From Pontixanthobacter luteolus (GTDB lineage: Bacteria; Pseudomonadota; Alphaproteobacteria; Sphingomonadales; Sphingomonadaceae), in contig NZ_WTYP01000001.1 in assembly GCF_009828095.1 (NCBI RefSeq), forward strand, positions 1,674,001-1,738,000: a DNA stretch of 64,000 nt. The letters run 5' to 3'. The notes under the pieces are model-generated. The model was given only the letters and a program-made list of their open reading frames with translations, was not told where the DNA came from and searched no databases. Position 1 is the first letter of the stretch, and every line of letters begins with the position of its first letter. A program made the translations under genes and the position numbers. Positions 36,806 through 45,936 of the stretch are shown here, piece after piece.

Positions 36806-37171
36806 ATGAAAACCTGCCTGATTGTCGATGATTCCCGGGTAATCCGCAAAGTTTCGCGTCATATTCTCGAATCGCTCGGATTTTCCGTCGATGAAGCTGA
36901 AAATGGCCGTGAAGGTCTCGAACATTGCCTTCGGGCGATGCCCGATGCGATCCTGCTCGACTGGAATATGCCGGTCATGACCGGGATCGAATTCATCACC
37001 CAGTTGCGCCAGCAGCCTGGTGGTGACCGGCCCAAGGTCGTGTTCTGCACTACCGAAAACGACATCGCACACATCCGCGAGGCCATCAGTGCCGGCGCGG
37101 ACGAATACGTGATGAAACCGTTCGATCATGAAACCCTCCAGATAAAGCTTCAGCTCGTCGGCATGGGTTGA
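36806..37171 (+). CDS. cheY: Chemotaxis response regulator CheY-like
   Basis: This single-domain 121-residue receiver has the acidic pair Asp8-Asp9, the phosphorylation site Asp52 (AILLDWNMPVMTG), the switch Thr in VVFCTTEND and Lys104 in YVMKPFD. All residues needed for phosphotransfer are present and no output domain is attached. AAGGATCG lies ahead of the ATG. A CTAACCAT motif in the 55-base gap after cheW may mark an internal promoter. The target could be the flagellar motor or, if no flagellum is present, another machine; flagellar genes are not in the window. Confidence 0.93.
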   Translation: MKTCLIVDDSRVIRKVSRHILESLGFSVDEAENGREGLEHCLRAMPDAILLDWNMPVMTGIEFITQLRQQPGGDRPKVVFCTTENDIAHIREAISAGADEYVMKPFDHETLQIKLQLVGMG

Positions 37172-37181
37172 GATCGCCGCC

Positions 37182-38285
37182 ATGGGCAGCGAAATCAAAA
37201 TAAAGCCTGAAAGTGCCGGAGGAAGTCGAAAGTTACGGCGCACGACCCGTGTAATGCTGGTCGACGACTCGCTAACGGTGCGTGCGGTCCTGTCGCGGAT
37301 CATTGACGCCGAAGCCGATCTGGAAGTCGTCGCAAAAACCAGCAGCGCGGAACTTGCGCTTGCCGAACTGAAACGCACCCCTGCCGACGTGGTGCTGCTT
37401 GACCTCGAAATGCCCGGAATGGGCGGCCTGCACGCGCTGCCGAAAATCCTCGAGGCGCATGACGGCATTCAGGTTCTGGTGGTTTCTTCGCTCACCAGCG
37501 AAGGCGCAGAGCCAACCCTCGCTGCCCTTTCGATGGGTGCTGCCGACACAATGGCGAAGCCGCAATCGGGCGATTTCGGTAACGCATATTGCAGGACCTT
37601 ACTGAGCAAAATTCGCGCGCTTGGCCGCTCGAATGCGGGCATGGGCAAGGCGGACCAGTCGGTTCCAGTGCCCCCTGCCCTGCGGATCGAGCCGCGCAAC
37701 AACCCTGAATTGCTGGCAATCGGCGCATCGACCGGCGGCATCCATGCGTTGTGCATTTTCTTGCGCGCACTGCCGCGCCAGTTCGACCTGCCGATCCTTG
37801 TGACCCAGCATCTGCCCGATTCCTTCATGTCGGTGTTTGCAAGACAACTGGAACTGGCAGCATCGCGCGAAGCGGTGATTGCCTGCGACAATATGCCAAT
37901 CCGCAGCAATACGATCCACATTGCGCCCGGCTCCGGCCATTTGAATGTCCGCAAGGCGGCATCCGGGCTTGTATGCAAGATCACCCATGAAAGCGCCGCC
38001 AGCGGCTGCACGCCATCGGTGGACCCGATGCTGACCACCGCCGCCAACGCGACTGGTGGCAATTCAATCGGCCTGATTCTGTCGGGAATGGGCAAGGACG
38101 GCGCGATAGGCGCCCGCCACCTAGTTGATGCCGGCGGCACGATTTTTGCGCAGAATGAAGAAAGCTCGGCCGTTTGGGGCATGCCCCGCGCGGTAACCGA
38201 GCTCGGGCTTGCTTCGGCAGTTCTTACGCCGACTGAATTGGCCATGCGGGTCATGGCAAGTGCGGGAGCGCGAGCATGGAAGTGA
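37182..38285 (+). CDS. cheB: Chemotaxis methylesterase/response regulator CheB
   Basis: CheB removes methyl groups from receptors and is activated by phosphorylation. The 367-residue protein has an N-terminal extension of about 22 basic residues. The receiver domain follows with Asp74 (VVLLDLEMPGMGG). After a linker comes the methylesterase domain with the catalytic Ser in GASTGGIHAL, His in VTQHLPDSFMSVFARQL and Asp in LSGMGKDGAIGARHL. It begins ten bases after cheY and its end overlaps cheR by ten bases. Confidence 0.94.
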   Translation: MGSEIKIKPESAGGSRKLRRTTRVMLVDDSLTVRAVLSRIIDAEADLEVVAKTSSAELALAELKRTPADVVLLDLEMPGMGGLHALPKILEAHDGIQVLVVSSLTSEGAEPTLAALSMGAADTMAKPQSGDFGNAYCRTLLSKIRALGRSNAGMGKADQSVPVPPALRIEPRNNPELLAIGASTGGIHALCIFLRALPRQFDLPILVTQHLPDSFMSVFARQLELAASREAVIACDNMPIRSNTIHIAPGSGHLNVRKAASGLVCKITHESAASGCTPSVDPMLTTAANATGGNSIGLILSGMGKDGAIGARHLVDAGGTIFAQNEESSAVWGMPRAVTELGLASAVLTPTELAMRVMASAGARAWK

Positions 38286-39148
38286 GTGCGGTATCCCACC
38301 GGATCATTGCCGATCTGCTCGAAGCACGCACCGGGCAACAGCTGACCGAAAGCCGCAAATGGCGCATCGGCACAGCTTTGTCGGGCGTTTTTCGCCAGCG
38401 CGGTATCACCAATATCGACCAGCTCGTCTGCCTGCTCGCCGATCCCGCATCGGGCGACCTGGCCCAGCAAGTGGTCGAAGCCTTGCTGAACAATGAAACA
38501 TACTTCTTCCGCGACCGGATCATGTTCGAGTTGCTGTCGCGCAGGGTCCTGCCCGAACTGGCGGAAAAACGCGCTGGCACGAAACGGCTTTCGATCTGGT
38601 CAGCAGGCTGTTCCACCGGCCAGGAAGCTCTGTCGCTGGCAATGCTGTTTGCCGACCAGCCGAGCCAGTGGAAAGACTGGACCATCGACATCGTCGGCAC
38701 TGATATCTCGCAGAACGCGATCAATACGGCCCAGCGTTCAACCTATACCCAGTTCGAAATCCAGCGCGGCCTGAGCGTCAGCCAGATGCTGGCCCACTTT
38801 ACCGAGACCAAAAAAGGGTGGGAGCCATCGCGCCAACTGCGCAACATGGTCCGGTTCAAGGTGCGCAACATCCTCGAACCCGCCGCTGCGCTTCAGCGTT
38901 TCGACATCGTCCTGTGCCGCAATGTTCTGCTCTATTTCGATGAGGCACGGCGCGCCAAGGCGCTCGAATGCATTGCCAATTCCATGCGTCCGGATTCGTG
39001 GCTGATGCTTGGCGCAGGAGAAACCGCAATCGGCAGCACGACCATTTTCCGCGCCGCTGAAAACAATCAGGGCCTTTACGTCATGTCCGACGAGGCCGCT
39101 CATGAAATCTACGCAGGCAGAACGGCCCGCCAATCGGCCGCAAGGTAA
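38276..39148 (+). CDS. cheR: Chemotaxis protein methyltransferase CheR
   Basis: CheR methylates glutamates in receptor signalling domains using SAM. The 290 residues show the small N-terminal all-helical domain (to about 80), the conserved ALLNNETYFFRD segment, the SAM-binding motif IWSAGCSTGQEALSLAMLF, and the later FDIVLCRNVLLYFDEARR. No TPR tail is attached. GGGAGCG lies ahead of the ATG, inside the end of cheB, so the two adaptation enzymes are translationally linked. Confidence 0.94.
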   Translation: MEVSAVSHRIIADLLEARTGQQLTESRKWRIGTALSGVFRQRGITNIDQLVCLLADPASGDLAQQVVEALLNNETYFFRDRIMFELLSRRVLPELAEKRAGTKRLSIWSAGCSTGQEALSLAMLFADQPSQWKDWTIDIVGTDISQNAINTAQRSTYTQFEIQRGLSVSQMLAHFTETKKGWEPSRQLRNMVRFKVRNILEPAAALQRFDIVLCRNVLLYFDEARRAKALECIANSMRPDSWLMLGAGETAIGSTTIFRAAENNQGLYVMSDEAAHEIYAGRTARQSAAR

Positions 39149-39156
39149 AGCACGAA

Positions 39157-39171
39157 TTAACCGTTCTTTAG
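39157..39171 (+). promoter_or_regulatory. CtrA-like full site ahead of the GGDEF-EAL gene
   Basis: TTAA, seven bases, then TTAG at 39157-39171 differs from the CtrA consensus TTAA-N7-TTAA by one base. It lies in the 80-base gap between cheR and the GGDEF-EAL gene, 58-72 bases before the start, and could mark a separate promoter for the last two genes. This is inferred from motif resemblance only. Confidence 0.3.
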
Positions 39172-39228
39172 GGACGATTGACTAGGTCTCGGCAATGGAT
39201 TGCGATCACGCAAAAGGGGGAAGCAAAA

Positions 39229-40764
39229 ATGCGGGAAACTTGGCGGCAGCCTAGCATAACGCCAAGAATGCTGGTCGTTGCGCCTCTCGCTGTGCTGACA
39301 GCGGTCTTTTTCGCGATCGTCGCGCTGATCCTTCTGAATGATCAAATCGAAGCGGTTCCGGCAACTTGGCTGATTGTCGGCGGGATTTCAGCCTATGCGG
39401 CGGCTGTTGCGCTGATTTGCCGCATGGGCCTGAACCACGTGGCCGGGCTTGAAACGCTCGGCATGACCGACAGTCTCAGCGACCTGCCCAACCGCCGTGC
39501 CTTGCACGCTGAAATCCAGTCATACTCCGCGAAAAAGGAAGAAATCGCAGTAGCGCTGGTCGACCTCGACGGTTTCAAGATGGTCAATGACCTTTACGGT
39601 CACGCAGTTGGCGACAAACTGATCAGAGAATGCGCGGTCATCCTAGAGGAAGTCTGCGGAGAAGAGACAAAGCCTTTCCGGCTTGGCGGGGACGAGTTTG
39701 CACTGTGCATGAGCGGCCCTCTGTGCGGAACAATCCTCGAAGGGGTTTGCCGCAACCTGCTCGAACGCCTCGTCCACCCGATCCCGATCGACGATCGCCG
39801 GATCGCCGTGGGTGCCAGCGTTGGCCTTTCCAGAAGCAGCGGCACTGACGGCCTGGTATCGTCCGAACTCCTGCGCCGCGCCGATGTATCAATGTATGTG
39901 TCCAAACGCGGCGGGAAGATGCGCTGCACGTGGTACAAACCGGATTTCGACCGCAATCTGGAAGCACTGCGCGATCTCGATTCCGAAATGCGGACTGCGC
40001 TGCTCAACGAAGAATTCAAGGTTCACTATCAGCCCCTGGTCGATGCACAATCGGGCAAGGTGGTTGCGGTTGAATCGCTGATCCGCTGGAACCGTCCCGA
40101 CGGCAAGCCGATCGGTCCGAACGTGTTCATTCCGGTGGCCGAGGAATCGGGCCTGATCAATGCGATCGGCCTGTTCGTCCTGCGCCAGTCATGTACCGAT
40201 GCAATGGACTGGAACGGGATCAAACTGTCGGTCAACATTTCTGCGGCGCAATTGCGCAATCCCGAATTTCCGATCCAGTTGGGCCAGATTCTGGAAGAGA
40301 CCGGCTTCGAACCGGAACGGCTGGAGCTGGAGATTACTGAAACCTGCCTGGTGCTCGATCCCGTTGTCGCCGAACGCAGTCTGGACGTGATCCGCGGGTT
40401 TGGCGTGAATGTTGTGCTGGACGATTTCGGCACCGGATACGCCTCGATCGGTTTTCTCCGCCAATTCCGCTTCCAGAAGCTTAAGCTTGATCGTTCGCTG
40501 GTCGTGGACTCGGCGGATGATGAAAGCTCACGGGCAATGATGCTGTCGAGTATTTCGATGGCTCAGGCGCTGAAAATGGGCGTTACGGCAGAAGGCGTCG
40601 AGACGGAGGCGCAAGCCGATCTGGTTCGCGCGGCCGGTTGCGACCAGATTCAGGGATGGCTGTATTTCAAGGCCATGCCGAAAGAAGAAATTGCCCAGCA
40701 CCTCTCGGCGCTGGAACCGCTCCCAATCAATGAAATTCACGATCTGCAAAGGAACGCATCATGA
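39229..40764 (+). CDS. Membrane GGDEF-EAL protein (cyclic di-GMP synthesis and breakdown)
   Basis: This 511-residue protein has two transmembrane segments (about 14-36 and 46-65), a diguanylate cyclase domain and a phosphodiesterase domain. The GGDEF motif is intact at 153-157 (RLGGDEFAL). No RxxD inhibitory site is seen five residues before it. The EAL domain keeps its catalytic features: ESL at 282-284, [16 protein letters not shown] at about 398-404 and EGVET near 455. Either activity is therefore possible. The ATG at 39229 after GGGGGAAG is preferred over one 51 bases upstream. Its end overlaps the receptor gene as ATGA. Confidence 0.92.
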   Translation: MRETWRQPSITPRMLVVAPLAVLTAVFFAIVALILLNDQIEAVPATWLIVGGISAYAAAVALICRMGLNHVAGLETLGMTDSLSDLPNRRALHAEIQSYSAKKEEIAVALVDLDGFKMVNDLYGHAVGDKLIRECAVILEEVCGEETKPFRLGGDEFALCMSGPLCGTILEGVCRNLLERLVHPIPIDDRRIAVGASVGLSRSSGTDGLVSSELLRRADVSMYVSKRGGKMRCTWYKPDFDRNLEALRDLDSEMRTALLNEEFKVHYQPLVDAQSGKVVAVESLIRWNRPDGKPIGPNVFIPVAEESGLINAIGLFVLRQSCTDAMDWNGIKLSVNISAAQLRNPEFPIQLGQILEETGFEPERLELEITETCLVLDPVVAERSLDVIRGFGVNVVLDDFGTGYASIGFLRQFRFQKLKLDRSLVVDSADDESSRAMMLSSISMAQALKMGVTAEGVETEAQADLVRAAGCDQIQGWLYFKAMPKEEIAQHLSALEPLPINEIHDLQRNAS

Positions 40765-42584
40765 GTGCGATGGATCTAGTCGCTGCTGAAATCCAGGAAG
40801 AACTGGAGCAGGACCAGCAGGAAGCCGAGGAACTAACGCAGACCGGCATTGCCCGGGTCCGCGCTGAATTCCGCAATCTTCCGATCAAGAAGAAGCTGCG
40901 GGTCATCTTCGGGACGTTCCTTGTAATTTCCGCGGTACTGATAGCGGCTCTCTCCTTCGGCACGGCGTCCGTCTATGATCGCTATTTCCAGAGTACGACG
41001 CTGGACCGGGCGACGCTGGAATCGGCCAATCTCCGCGCCACCTCGGGCGAGATGCGGTACCATGCCATGCGTTATTCGCTGGCCGGTGAATCGTCAGAAG
41101 CCGACCGAATGCAGGCTGCCCTTGCTCGGGCGGAAGCTCAAATCGCAGCAATCCGTTCCGGCGCTGGCGAAGTCACCCCGGGCGTTGTTCCGGCAATCGA
41201 CGCCCTTGGCGCGCAGCTTGCCGATTATGCAGCCGCGTTCGAGCGCCTCAAGGCGAGCCTCGCAGCCAGCGGACGGAGCGATGCGACCACCCGGCTTGCC
41301 TACGAATTGTCGGCCGCCGGTGACGCGCTTTACGCACAAGCGGACAGCCTCGAAGAACAACTGCTCAAGGAAGGGACACTCTTCCGCGAGGCTGGCCTCG
41401 ATCAGTTCTTCAACCTTGTAAGCTTCATCATCATGCTAGGGTTGCTGGCCACGATCGTGCTGATCGTCGGCCTGCGCTATCTCTCGAGCGATTTGACCAC
41501 TAAAATCGGCGAAGTAACCGGCGGCATGAACCTGCTTGCCAAGGGCAGTGCCGATTTCGAAATCGAAGGACGCAGCCGCAAGGACGAAATCGGCGACATG
41601 GTCCGGGCTCTCGACGTGTTCAAGGCTGCCAACAAGCGCCTGCGCAAGGATGCAGCGGAGCGGCAAGCCCGCACACAAGCCGAACTCGACCTGCAGGAAG
41701 AGCGCGCACGCGAACGGGAAGAGCAGCAGCAGAAACAGCGCGATATGCTGAAGGAATTCGCAGCACGCTTCGAATCCACCGTCGGCGATATCGTCAGCGG
41801 CGTGGCCTCCGCTTCGTCGCAGCTCAAGTCGACGGCCGGATCCATGGCTGCCGCTGCAGAGCAATCGACGACGCAGTCGGGCCATGTCGCGACCGCCATG
41901 GGCGAAGCGTCGACCGGCGTCACCGCAGCAGCCGCGGCGAGTGACGAATTCGCAATGTCGATCGGCGAAATCAGCCGCCAGGCCGCATCTTCTGCTGAGC
42001 TGGCGCGCAAGGCATCCGATTCTGCAGACCGTGCAGACGAGACAATTTCCGCGCTTTCGACATCGGCGGAACAGGTAGGCAATATCGTCGAGCTGATCCA
42101 GTCGATCGCGAAGCGGACCAATCTGCTGGCGCTCAACGCCTCGATCGAAGCCGCGCGCGGCGGCGAAGCAGGCCGCGGGTTCGCCGTGGTCGCTTCCGAA
42201 GTGAAAGAACTGGCCGCACAGACCAGCCGCGCAACCGAAGAAGTGGCGGAGCAGATCCGCGCCATGCAAAGTTCAACCACGAACAGCGTCGGTGCCCTGC
42301 GCACCATCGGCGAACAGATTGAGCAACTCGAAGCTACCGCCATCTCCATTGCATCTGCCGTCGACCAGCAATCGGTCGCAGGACAGGACCTTGCCCGCAG
42401 CATCGATCTGGCCGCACGCAGCAGCGATGAAGTGACCGCCAGCATCGAGGGCGTGCGCGAGAGTTCGCTCGCGACCGGCGCAGCGGCATCGCAGGTGCTC
42501 GGCTCTGCCACGGAACTGGAAGATCAGGCAGCGACACTGCGCAGTCAGGTCGGCGACTTCCTGAGGCATATTCGTGCAAGCTGA
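40761..42584 (+). CDS. Methyl-accepting chemotaxis protein
   Basis: This 607-residue receptor has an unusual cytoplasmic N-terminus of about 45 residues that is acidic and helical ([15 protein letters not shown]-like). Transmembrane segments are at about 48-70 and 217-239, enclosing a helical periplasmic sensor of about 145 residues. A HAMP domain follows, then a coiled-coil signalling domain whose hairpin tip reads [20 protein letters not shown]. The C-terminus lacks the NWETF-type CheR/CheB tether. It is translationally coupled to the GGDEF-EAL gene and is the only receptor in the window. The ligand is unknown. Confidence 0.92.
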   Translation: MSAMDLVAAEIQEELEQDQQEAEELTQTGIARVRAEFRNLPIKKKLRVIFGTFLVISAVLIAALSFGTASVYDRYFQSTTLDRATLESANLRATSGEMRYHAMRYSLAGESSEADRMQAALARAEAQIAAIRSGAGEVTPGVVPAIDALGAQLADYAAAFERLKASLAASGRSDATTRLAYELSAAGDALYAQADSLEEQLLKEGTLFREAGLDQFFNLVSFIIMLGLLATIVLIVGLRYLSSDLTTKIGEVTGGMNLLAKGSADFEIEGRSRKDEIGDMVRALDVFKAANKRLRKDAAERQARTQAELDLQEERAREREEQQQKQRDMLKEFAARFESTVGDIVSGVASASSQLKSTAGSMAAAAEQSTTQSGHVATAMGEASTGVTAAAAASDEFAMSIGEISRQAASSAELARKASDSADRADETISALSTSAEQVGNIVELIQSIAKRTNLLALNASIEAARGGEAGRGFAVVASEVKELAAQTSRATEEVAEQIRAMQSSTTNSVGALRTIGEQIEQLEATAISIASAVDQQSVAGQDLARSIDLAARSSDEVTASIEGVRESSLATGAAASQVLGSATELEDQAATLRSQVGDFLRHIRAS

Positions 42585-42638
42585 TTGGAGGCTTGCAGTT
42601 GCCGGAGGAGAATCGCCTCCATTCTGCAAGCCGCCAAT
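42584..42638 (+). terminator. Long hairpin ending the chemotaxis operon
   Basis: ATTGG-A-GGCTTGCAG (42584-42598) pairs with CTGCAAGCC-G-CCAAT (42624-42638), giving about 14 paired bases with one mismatch. Inside it GGAGG (42604) can pair with CCTCC (42616). It begins at the last base of the receptor stop codon. There is no U-run, so it may stabilise the message end or act with Rho rather than as a classical intrinsic terminator. Confidence 0.55.
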
Positions 42639-42712
42639 ACATCCGGACGCACAGCATGGACGCGTGCTCGCCAGCGTCTTAGAACCCCTGCACGATATCA
42701 GGGGACTCAATC

Positions 42713-45700
42713 ATGAAATTTCGCGCTGCTTCGGCAATTGCCAGCCTGCTTTTGACCACTTCACTGGTCGCGCCTCTCCATGCACAGGACAAGAAAGAGG
42801 AAGCCAAGTGGGACGTTAATGCTCCCACCGGGTCCGTCATCAGCCAGGTCCCCATCCAGACTGACGAAGCCAGCTGGGTGGATGTGGATGTAAGCCCTGA
42901 TGGCCGCATGGTCGCCTTCACTGTATTGGGTGATATTTACACCATGCCGATTTCTGGCGGCACCCCCACCCGCATTGCGGAAGGTCTTGCATGGGAAGTG
43001 CACCCGCGCTGGTCGCCCGATGGCAGCAAGATTGCCTTCACATCCGACCGCGGCGGAGGCGACAATATCTGGGTGATGGACGCCAATGGCGCGAACATGC
43101 GGCAGGTGACGAAAGAAGATTTCCGCCTGACCAACCAGCCGACATGGAGTCCCGATGGCCGCTTCATCGCAGCCAAAAAGCATTTCACCACCGGGCGTTC
43201 GCTCGGCACCGGTGAAATCTGGCTGTATCACGTGTCAGGCGGCGGCGGCGTTAAGCTGGTCAAACGCCCCAATGAACAGCATCAGAAAGAACTGGGCGAA
43301 CCGGTGTATGCGCCCGACGGCACGGCGGTATATTACACCCGCAATACCACATCCGGCCCGATCTTCGAATATGCACAAGATTCGACGCAGGGCATTTTCG
43401 ATATCGAGCGCTACGATCTTGCCACCGGCGAAGTCACCACCGCCGTTTCAGGCTTTGGCGGCGCAGTCCGGCCCGCTCCGTCGCCCGATGGCAAATCGAT
43501 CGCTTTCGTCCGGCGTGAGCAAGACAGGTCACAGCTGTGGGTGAAAGATATCGCCTCTGGCAGTGAGGCCATGATTTATGGCGACCTCGACATGGACGTG
43601 TCCGAAACCTGGGCGGTGACGGGTGTCTATCCCAACATGGACTGGACCCCGGATTCGGGCAGCATCGTGTTCTGGTCTGGCGGCAAGATCCGCCGCGTTG
43701 ATGCCGATGGTTCCAACCTGCGCGACATCCCCTTTGCCATCAATGACACGCGCGGCATTGCAAGCGCCCCGCACCCGGTGATCGATGTTGCGCCCGATAC
43801 CTTCACTACCAGCATCCCGAAATTCGCCAGCGTATCGCCAGACGGCCGGCAGATCGTGTTCGAAACTCTGGGCAAGCTGTACGTGAAGCCTGCCAATGGC
43901 GGCTCCGCGCGCCAGCTGACATCGGGCGGCGATGACGCCGTAGAGGCATTCCCCAGTTGGTCGCGCGATGGCCGCAAGATCGTGTTCGTTCGCTGGACAG
44001 ACAGCGATCTGGGCCGGATTGTGACCATCAATGCCAACGGCGGCGGCGAAAACTTAGTCACATCGCAGCCGGGCCATTACGGCGTGCCCCGCTACAGCCC
44101 CGATGGCCAGACCATCGTGTTCGAAAAACGCAGCGGCGGTTACCTGACTTCGCCCGAATGGTCCGAGAACAGCGGCGTCTATGCGGTTTCCGCATCCGGC
44201 GGTGCCCCACGCCTCGTAACCAAGGGGATGAATTCACCCCAGTTTGGCGAGGCCAGCGACAGACTATTCATGATCGGCCGCGCCGAGGGCCAGCTTCAGC
44301 TCGTCTCGACCGACCTTAACGGCGAGGCAAAGCGGGTTCATGCCCAGGGCGAACTGGTCAACGATTTCGCGGTTGCGCCCGACGGGAAGTTCGTCGCCTT
44401 CAGACAGAATTACGAAGCTTTCGCGATGCCGCTGATGCCCGGCGGGCAGATGGTATCGGTCAGCCCCAAGGCCACCGCATTGCCCGTCGCCAAGGCGAGC
44501 AAGGGCGGTGCGGATTATATCGGCTGGTCGGGCGGCGGCAGCACGCTGAACTGGAGCATGGGCCCTGTCCTGTATTCCGCTGCAATCGGCGACCTGTTCC
44601 CGGCAGGCAAAGTTGACGAGGATGCGAAGTTCACACCGCCGACCAGCGGCATTTCGCTGTCCATGACCCAGCGTGCAGCAAAGCCGGAAGGCACCGTAGC
44701 CCTCGTCGGGGCGAAATTGCTGACCATGTCGGGCAGCGGCGCCGGCGCAATTGAAGACGGCGTTGTCCTGATCGAAGGGAACCGGATCACTGCGGTTGGC
44801 CCGCGCAGTAAAATCGCGATTCCCGCTGGCACAAACCAGGTGGACATGGCGGGTAAGGTCATCATGCCCGGCCTCGTCGATGCCCACGCGCACGGTCCGC
44901 AGGGAACCGGTGACCTCGTGCCGCAGCAGAACTGGGCGCTCGTCCAGAACCTCGCGCTTGGCACCACCACGATGCACGATCCGTCTTCGTCCGCGAGCCA
45001 GATCTTCGCCGCTTCCGAACGGCAGCGCGCGGGCAAGCTGCTTGCACCGCGGATCTTCTCGACCGGCGAAATCATCTACGGGGCAAAATCGCCGAGCGTC
45101 TACGCCGAGATCAACAATTACGAAGACGCGCTGGCCCATGTCCGCCGGATCAAGGCGCAGGGCGGAATTTCGGTAAAAAACTACAACCAGCCGCGCAGGG
45201 AACAGCGCCAGCAGGTTGCCCGTGCGGCTGCCGCTGAAAACATGCTGGTCGTGGCCGAAGGCGGATCTCTGTTCGGGATGGACATGAACCTTGTCGCCGA
45301 CGGCAACTCGACCGTTGAACACAACGTCCCGCTGGACGTGTTCTACAAGGATGTGGTCCAGTTCTTCAGTCAGAGTGACAGCAATTACACCCCGACACTC
45401 GTCGTCACATATGGCGGGCTTGCCGGCGACCCATACTGGCGGCAGGCGACCGACGTGTGGAAGAACCCGCTGATGGTCCACACACCGCCCAAGATGCTGC
45501 TGGCCGGCAATGCCCGGCGTACGAAAGCCCCGGAATGGGCCTTCGTCGACGACAATGCCGCGCGCGAGGCCAAGAAGCTGGCTGATGCAGGCGTGAAGGT
45601 TTCCATCGGCGCACACGGCCAGCAGGCAGGTATCGGGGCGCACTGGGAACTGTGGAGCTTCGTTCGCGGCGGGATGAGCCCGGTCGAGGCGCTGCGCGCG

Positions 45701-45925
45701 GGTACCATCTTGCCCGCCCAATCGCTTGGCATGGACAAGGATATCGGCAGTCTGGAAGCGGGCAAGCTTGCCGACCTGATCGTGCTGACTGCTGATCCAT
45801 CGGCGGATATCCGCAACAGCGACGACATCGAAAAGGTCATGCTGGGCGGCAGGCTGTACGATGCCAAAACCATGAACGAAGTCGAGACCGGCACCGCCAA
45901 GCGCCTGCCTTACTGGTGGGAATGA
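42713..45925 (+). CDS. Exported beta-propeller (TolB/PD40-type) and amidohydrolase fusion
   Basis: This 1070-residue protein has a signal peptide (1-25, ending APLHAQ). About 650 residues of repeated WSPDGxxIAF-type strands follow (HPRWSPDGSKIAFTSD, QPTWSPDGRFIAAKK, FPSWSRDGRKIVFVR), predicted to form one or two beta-propellers. The C-terminal amidohydrolase domain starts near 660. Metal-binding HxH is in VMPGLVDAHAHGP, a Lys is in ISVKNYNQP, and later His occur in STVEHNVPLD and GAHGQQAGIGAHWEL. Such fusions are annotated as exported dipeptidase- or imidazolonepropionase-like hydrolases, but the substrate is not known. AGGGGACT precedes the ATG. It stands alone after the chemotaxis operon. 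Confidence 0.88.
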   Translation: MKFRAASAIASLLLTTSLVAPLHAQDKKEEAKWDVNAPTGSVISQVPIQTDEASWVDVDVSPDGRMVAFTVLGDIYTMPISGGTPTRIAEGLAWEVHPRWSPDGSKIAFTSDRGGGDNIWVMDANGANMRQVTKEDFRLTNQPTWSPDGRFIAAKKHFTTGRSLGTGEIWLYHVSGGGGVKLVKRPNEQHQKELGEPVYAPDGTAVYYTRNTTSGPIFEYAQDSTQGIFDIERYDLATGEVTTAVSGFGGAVRPAPSPDGKSIAFVRREQDRSQLWVKDIASGSEAMIYGDLDMDVSETWAVTGVYPNMDWTPDSGSIVFWSGGKIRRVDADGSNLRDIPFAINDTRGIASAPHPVIDVAPDTFTTSIPKFASVSPDGRQIVFETLGKLYVKPANGGSARQLTSGGDDAVEAFPSWSRDGRKIVFVRWTDSDLGRIVTINANGGGENLVTSQPGHYGVPRYSPDGQTIVFEKRSGGYLTSPEWSENSGVYAVSASGGAPRLVTKGMNSPQFGEASDRLFMIGRAEGQLQLVSTDLNGEAKRVHAQGELVNDFAVAPDGKFVAFRQNYEAFAMPLMPGGQMVSVSPKATALPVAKASKGGADYIGWSGGGSTLNWSMGPVLYSAAIGDLFPAGKVDEDAKFTPPTSGISLSMTQRAAKPEGTVALVGAKLLTMSGSGAGAIEDGVVLIEGNRITAVGPRSKIAIPAGTNQVDMAGKVIMPGLVDAHAHGPQGTGDLVPQQNWALVQNLALGTTTMHDPSSSASQIFAASERQRAGKLLAPRIFSTGEIIYGAKSPSVYAEINNYEDALAHVRRIKAQGGISVKNYNQPRREQRQQVARAAAAENMLVVAEGGSLFGMDMNLVADGNSTVEHNVPLDVFYKDVVQFFSQSDSNYTPTLVVTYGGLAGDPYWRQATDVWKNPLMVHTPPKMLLAGNARRTKAPEWAFVDDNAAREAKKLADAGVKVSIGAHGQQAGIGAHWELWSFVRGGMSPVEALRAGTILPAQSLGMDKDIGSLEAGKLADLIVLTADPSADIRNSDDIEKVMLGGRLYDAKTMNEVETGTAKRLPYWWE

Positions 45926-45936
45926 ACTAGCGGCGG

